Origin: Candidatus Aminicenantota bacterium
GTDB taxonomy: Bacteria > Acidobacteriota > Aminicenantia > UBA2199
Assembly: GCA_024644125.1 (NCBI GenBank)
Contig: JAHELQ010000214.1
Span: forward strand, 1-8,339
DNA length: 8,339 nt
Direction: 5' to 3'
A program made the translations under genes and the position numbers. Below the pieces are notes generated by a model. That model saw only the letters and a list, made by a program, of their open reading frames with translations, was not told where the DNA came from and did not search any database. Every line of letters begins with the position of its first letter. The first letter of the stretch is position 1. Positions 5,232-8,339 of this stretch are shown piece after piece.

Positions 5232-7355
5232 TTATCTCTTTTTATCCAGTATATCCCTGATTTTTTGCAGCAAGTCTTCCAACCGGTAGGGTTTGGTGAT
5301 AAATTCGGTATTCCCATGTTTGATGTTGTGTTTCAGTTGATCCTTGATCAGATAGCCGCTGGCCACAAGAATTTTGAGGGACGGCTTCAATTTCAGCAAT
5401 TCTTTCATACAGACTGGGCCGCCCATCTCCGGCATATTGATATCCAGGATAACCAGCTCAACCTGATTTTTGTTGCGTTTGAAAACCTCCAATCCCTGTT
5501 TCCCGTTTTCCGCGGTCAGGACGGCATAACCGTGTTGCTCTAGAATTTCCGTTCCCACTGCCAGAATGTCTCTTTCGTCATCCACCATAAGAATGGTTTC
5601 TGTGCCGCCGGGGATATTTTGCCTGATTTTCTCCGGTTCAGCCGGTTGATAATTGGTGGATTTCAGCGCAGGTAAATATATCTTGAAAGAAGTGCCGAGT
5701 CCCGGTTCGCTGTAACAGATGATTTTTCCGCGGTGGGCCTCAACGATTCCATATACCAGGCATAAACCCAATCCGGTGCCTTTACCTACTTTTTTTGTGG
5801 TGTAGAAAGGTTCGAAGATCCGGGCCATCACCTCTTTGGTCATGCCGACTCCGGTGTCTGAGAATTTTAATACCGTGTATTTCCCGGGTTTCAATCCTAG
5901 ATGAATTTTGCAATATGTTTCGTCAAGGATTATGTTTTCGGTTTCGATCTGTATTTTCCCATTATCGGGCATCGCGTCTTTCGCGTTGGTTCCCAGGTTC
6001 AACAGGATTTGCTGGAATTGGTTGGCGTTGCCATTGATCAACCAGAGGTCGCTTGTCAACCTGGTTTCGATCTTGATTGTCTTGGGGATCGTCCGCTCAA
6101 GAATTTTAACCGCCTGGATTACTTCGTTGTTGAGACTGACAGGATTTAATTTACTTTCGGTCACGCGGCTGAAGGTCAGGAGGCGTCCCACTAGATCCGC
6201 GGCTCTGACGACGACTGTCTCGATCTCCGCAAGGTATTTTTGGGAGTGTTCCGGCTTGACGCCTCGCTGCATCAACTGGACATAACCGGAGATGGCTTGC
6301 AGCATGTTGTTGAAATCGTGAGCCATACCTCCGGCCAATTTTCCCACCGCTTCCATTTTTTGGGCCTGTTGCAGTTGCCGTTCCAATTGTTTTCGTTCCG
6401 TTATGTCGCGGATAATGCCTTGCACGGCGATGGAATCTTTGTATTTGATATAACTGACGGAGACATCCAGCTCCATTTCCCTGCCGTCTTTTGAGATACC
6501 GATGAATTCATAACGGGGGGGGAGAGGTTCGCCGGCAGCTAGAGTTTTGGTTCGGTCTTCGATGAATTTTTTGCTTTTGGGAGATACCAATTCCATGAAA
6601 TCGAATTCCGGTTTCCTGACATCTTCCAGAGTGACGCCGAACATCTCCTTGAATTTATTGTTTACCAGATGGAATCCCCTTTTATAGAGCAAGTAAATGC
6701 CGTCGTTGGAAGATTCGATCAATTCTCTGTATTTCTCTTCGCTATCCTGCAGCGTTTCTTGAGCTTTGATGCGGGCGATGGCTCCGCCCATTTCCGCCGC
6801 CAGTGTTTCGATAGACCTGCGGGTGTTGGCGGGGAATTTATCGTGGGTGTGTGACGAGAGCAAAAGGACTGCCATAACAATTCCTTCGTAGCTAATGGGA
6901 ATCACCGCCACTCCACGGACCCCTTCTCTGAGAATGGCCGTGTCTTTGAGATCCGGAATGATTTTTTTATAATTTGTGTAGAGCGGTTTTCCCGCCAGGG
7001 TCACTTTTGTCTGGTATGAATCGGAGGGCATGTGAATGACGGCCTGTATGAATTCTTCGGGATGACCTCTATGGGCGATGAGGCTGAGACCGGTGGACAT
7101 GTCCACCAGATACACTCCGCCGGAGTCGACCATATCTATTTTGGATGCGGCCGTCAATAATTGATTGCCTGCTTCAATCAGGTTTGTAGTGGAACTGATG
7201 GTGATTGCAAGATCCCGTTGGATCCTAAGTAGTTTTTCCACTTCGCTCGTTTTTTTTCCGGCTGCTTCAAGCTCGCGGTTTTTTCGCCTGAGCCTGGCGT
7301 TTTCTTTTAGCAGCTCATCGATACGTTTTTCATTTTCAAGGATTTTTCCCGGCAT
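5232..7355 (-). CDS. Cytoplasmic hybrid sensor histidine kinase (GAF-PAS-HisKA-HATPase-REC)
   Basis: 707 residues, no signal peptide or membrane segment, so soluble. Order: charged coiled coil (about 1-50), GAF-like domain (about 50-200), PAS (about 204-320, ending IIRDITERKQLERQLQQAQK), HisKA with GGMAHDFNNML (342-352, phospho-acceptor H346), HATPase with N box LLNLGTNAKDAM (451-462), DTGVGM (500-505), EPFYTTK (515-521) and GTGLGL (526-531), and a C-terminal receiver (about 587-703) with acidic D592/D593, phospho-acceptor D638, S666 and K688. All key residues are present. Proteins of this type sense a cytoplasmic signal, autophosphorylate on His and pass phosphate to the receiver, then usually to an Hpt protein or response regulator; none is in the window. 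ATG at 7355 has only a weak purine stretch upstream. It may be transcribed from its own promoter at 7376-7404 or by read-through from the gene at the right edge. Confidence 0.95.
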   Translation of the reverse strand: MPGKILENEKRIDELLKENARLRRKNRELEAAGKKTSEVEKLLRIQRDLAITISSTTNLIEAGNQLLTAASKIDMVDSGGVYLVDMSTGLSLIAHRGHPEEFIQAVIHMPSDSYQTKVTLAGKPLYTNYKKIIPDLKDTAILREGVRGVAVIPISYEGIVMAVLLLSSHTHDKFPANTRRSIETLAAEMGGAIARIKAQETLQDSEEKYRELIESSNDGIYLLYKRGFHLVNNKFKEMFGVTLEDVRKPEFDFMELVSPKSKKFIEDRTKTLAAGEPLPPRYEFIGISKDGREMELDVSVSYIKYKDSIAVQGIIRDITERKQLERQLQQAQKMEAVGKLAGGMAHDFNNMLQAISGYVQLMQRGVKPEHSQKYLAEIETVVVRAADLVGRLLTFSRVTESKLNPVSLNNEVIQAVKILERTIPKTIKIETRLTSDLWLINGNANQFQQILLNLGTNAKDAMPDNGKIQIETENIILDETYCKIHLGLKPGKYTVLKFSDTGVGMTKEVMARIFEPFYTTKKVGKGTGLGLCLVYGIVEAHRGKIICYSEPGLGTSFKIYLPALKSTNYQPAEPEKIRQNIPGGTETILMVDDERDILAVGTEILEQHGYAVLTAENGKQGLEVFKRNKNQVELVILDINMPEMGGPVCMKELLKLKPSLKILVASGYLIKDQLKHNIKHGNTEFITKPYRLEDLLQKIRDILDKKR

Positions 7356-7375
7356 CGCTTTTCTCTGAATTATTA

Positions 7376-7404
7376 TTTATACCATATCGCGCTATTTTCT
7401 TAAA
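7376..7404 (-). promoter_or_regulatory. Possible extended -10 promoter of the hybrid histidine kinase
   Basis: Minus strand in the 94-base gap between the two genes: TTTAAG (7404-7399, weak -35), 17-bp spacer ending in TGG, then TATAAA (7381-7376). The TGn directly before the -10 is an extended -10 element, which can compensate for a poor -35. Transcription would start near 7369, leaving a leader of about 14 bases. The gap is AT-rich, so chance matches are more likely here. Confidence 0.4.
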
Positions 7405-7449
7405 GGGAATTTTCAGAAAGTGAGAAATATCTTTATTTTCTTTCACTAT

Positions 7450-8339
7450 TTAATAAAAAACTTTCGAATTGAAGGCGTCGATTCCCAAAACCGGCAAGAC
7501 CAGTTCGATGTTGGCGGGGTTGATAGTCACGGCTTTTACCGCCTGCTTGACCAGTGGATGGTGACGTGCGATGTACATGGTTTGGTCCGGAGCGTTCGAA
7601 AGATAGTCTTTCAGTTGGTTCATTTTTTTATAGGAAGGGAGCAGACCGCGAGAATCGATGATGACTGCCTCGAGTTTTTTTTTGTCGCCGTTGCCGGAGA
7701 GGAATTTATCCAACGTCGTAAGGAAGGTTTTTTCGTCGGGATTCAATTCCTCCGGTCGCAGTATCTTTCCGTGGCGGGGAAGGAGCCGGCGAAGAATTTC
7801 TTTGAACCGCCGTCCGGCCCCGGCCAACTGCTGGCGGAGTTTTCCCTCTTTTCTGATAGGTACGATCAAGCGCAAGGGGAGATGGTGATGGTTGCACAGA
7901 AAATCGATCTGTTTGGGGGTCAATACCAGTATCTTATTCTCTTTCCCTCCCATATGAACGAATCTGGGTGCGTAGCGTGCCTGTAAAACGGGTAGTCCGT
8001 GGACCGACACTTCGTGCCGGATCTCTTTGAGATTATATTTATTGGAGGAGCCCAGCAGGTGGAAGGGGGAGAAACTTTCCAGCAGGCTGTCATCACCGGT
8101 CAGGCGATTGTGTTTGAACAATAGGTCTTCGATCCGCTCCCGGTACGATTGCGGGTACTCGTCGTAACGTTTGCACAACCAGCGATAGAGGTTGGCGGCG
8201 GCTGCGCTCAATTGACCGGTAACCGCCAGTGTCAATTCTTTTTCTGTCTCGATTACCGCGTCAAAAATAAATCCGTCGATCGAGGGAAATGTTTTTAGTT
8301 TCCAGGGAATGGCCTGGTGAGTTAACCAGATTTTGCAGA
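7450..8339 (-). CDS. 3' part of a large unrecognised gene (partial)
   Basis: The minus-strand frame is open from the right edge to a TAA at 7452-7450, giving 295 residues with no start inside the window. A TTG at 8235 is an unlikely start because protein-like sequence continues upstream of it (WLTHQAIPWKLKTFPSIDGF, then IFDAVIETEKEL). The product is soluble and basic, without membrane segments. Noted features are LAVTGQLSAAAANLYRWLCK, a His-rich FLCNHHHLPLRL, a basic GAGRRFKEILRRLLPRHGK, and a tail YIARHHPLVKQAVKAVTINP followed by ANIELVLPVLGIDAF. I do not recognise the family with confidence. The tail recalls, weakly, the C-terminal dimerisation region of Hsp90/HtpG-like ATPases (HPLV followed by a helix near the end). 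It lies 94 bases upstream of the histidine kinase on the same strand, with no strong terminator between. Confidence 0.75.
   Translation of the reverse strand, partial: CKIWLTHQAIPWKLKTFPSIDGFIFDAVIETEKELTLAVTGQLSAAAANLYRWLCKRYDEYPQSYRERIEDLLFKHNRLTGDDSLLESFSPFHLLGSSNKYNLKEIRHEVSVHGLPVLQARYAPRFVHMGGKENKILVLTPKQIDFLCNHHHLPLRLIVPIRKEGKLRQQLAGAGRRFKEILRRLLPRHGKILRPEELNPDEKTFLTTLDKFLSGNGDKKKLEAVIIDSRGLLPSYKKMNQLKDYLSNAPDQTMYIARHHPLVKQAVKAVTINPANIELVLPVLGIDAFNSKVFY

Noticed and set aside
7420..7449. AT-rich imperfect hairpin after the stop of the right-edge gene as a terminator
   Set aside because: The arms pair only with bulges, contain almost no GC, and no clean T-run follows; read-through into the histidine kinase cannot be excluded.
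8233..8235. TTG as start codon of the right-edge gene
   Set aside because: The same frame continues upstream to the window edge with convincing protein sequence and no ribosome binding site is obvious before the TTG.
1..8339. CRISPR array, insertion sequence, tRNA or rRNA genes, phage genes, toxin-antitoxin pair
   Set aside because: No regularly spaced direct repeats, transposase motifs, tRNA-like cloverleaf, conserved rRNA stretches or recognisable phage or toxin proteins were found on either strand.

Overview
Signalling-gene neighbourhood from a bacterial chromosome of moderate GC content. The promoters look like housekeeping sigma-70 sites (TTGACA, 17-bp spacer, TAATAT/TATAAT). The clearest taxonomic hints are a Hanks-type protein kinase with an Lcl/DUF1566 ectodomain and a soluble GAF-PAS hybrid histidine kinase of the HDFNN type. 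Both are common in Desulfobacterota-like and other environmental Gram-negative lineages; this placement is inference, since no marker gene is present. No RNA gene, mobile element, CRISPR array or long repeat was seen.

Layout. 1-141 (+): last 46 codons of an unrecognised gene. 153-474 (-): a small, apparently broken gene, readable only if one amber codon and one frameshift are allowed. 492-2564 (-): exported calcineurin-like metallophosphoesterase of the purple-acid-phosphatase type. 2565-2762: divergent control region with one promoter for each direction, a G-quadruplex-like G-rich stretch and a 14-bp palindrome. 2763-3638 (+): PP2C-type Ser/Thr phosphatase. 3726-5231 (+): membrane-bound Ser/Thr kinase with an Lcl domain outside the membrane. 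5232-7355 (-): cytoplasmic hybrid histidine kinase (GAF, PAS, HisKA, HATPase, receiver), converging on the kinase so tightly that the two stop codons abut. 7450 to the right edge (-): 3' part of a large unrecognised gene.

How they may work together. The PP2C phosphatase and the Hanks kinase form the usual eraser/writer pair, here with the phosphatase first and a separate promoter for each. The kinase would read an extracytoplasmic cue through its Lcl domain and phosphorylate Ser/Thr targets; the phosphatase would reverse this. The hybrid histidine kinase is probably a separate cytoplasmic sensing unit whose phosphotransfer partner is not in the window. The metallophosphoesterase is divergently transcribed from the phosphatase and may share its control region.

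The most unusual points are the decayed gene at 153-474, the replaced histidines in the metallophosphoesterase active site, the structured divergent promoter region, the near-identical promoters of phosphatase and kinase, and the unidentified gene at the right edge. I did not find a clearly new multi-gene system.
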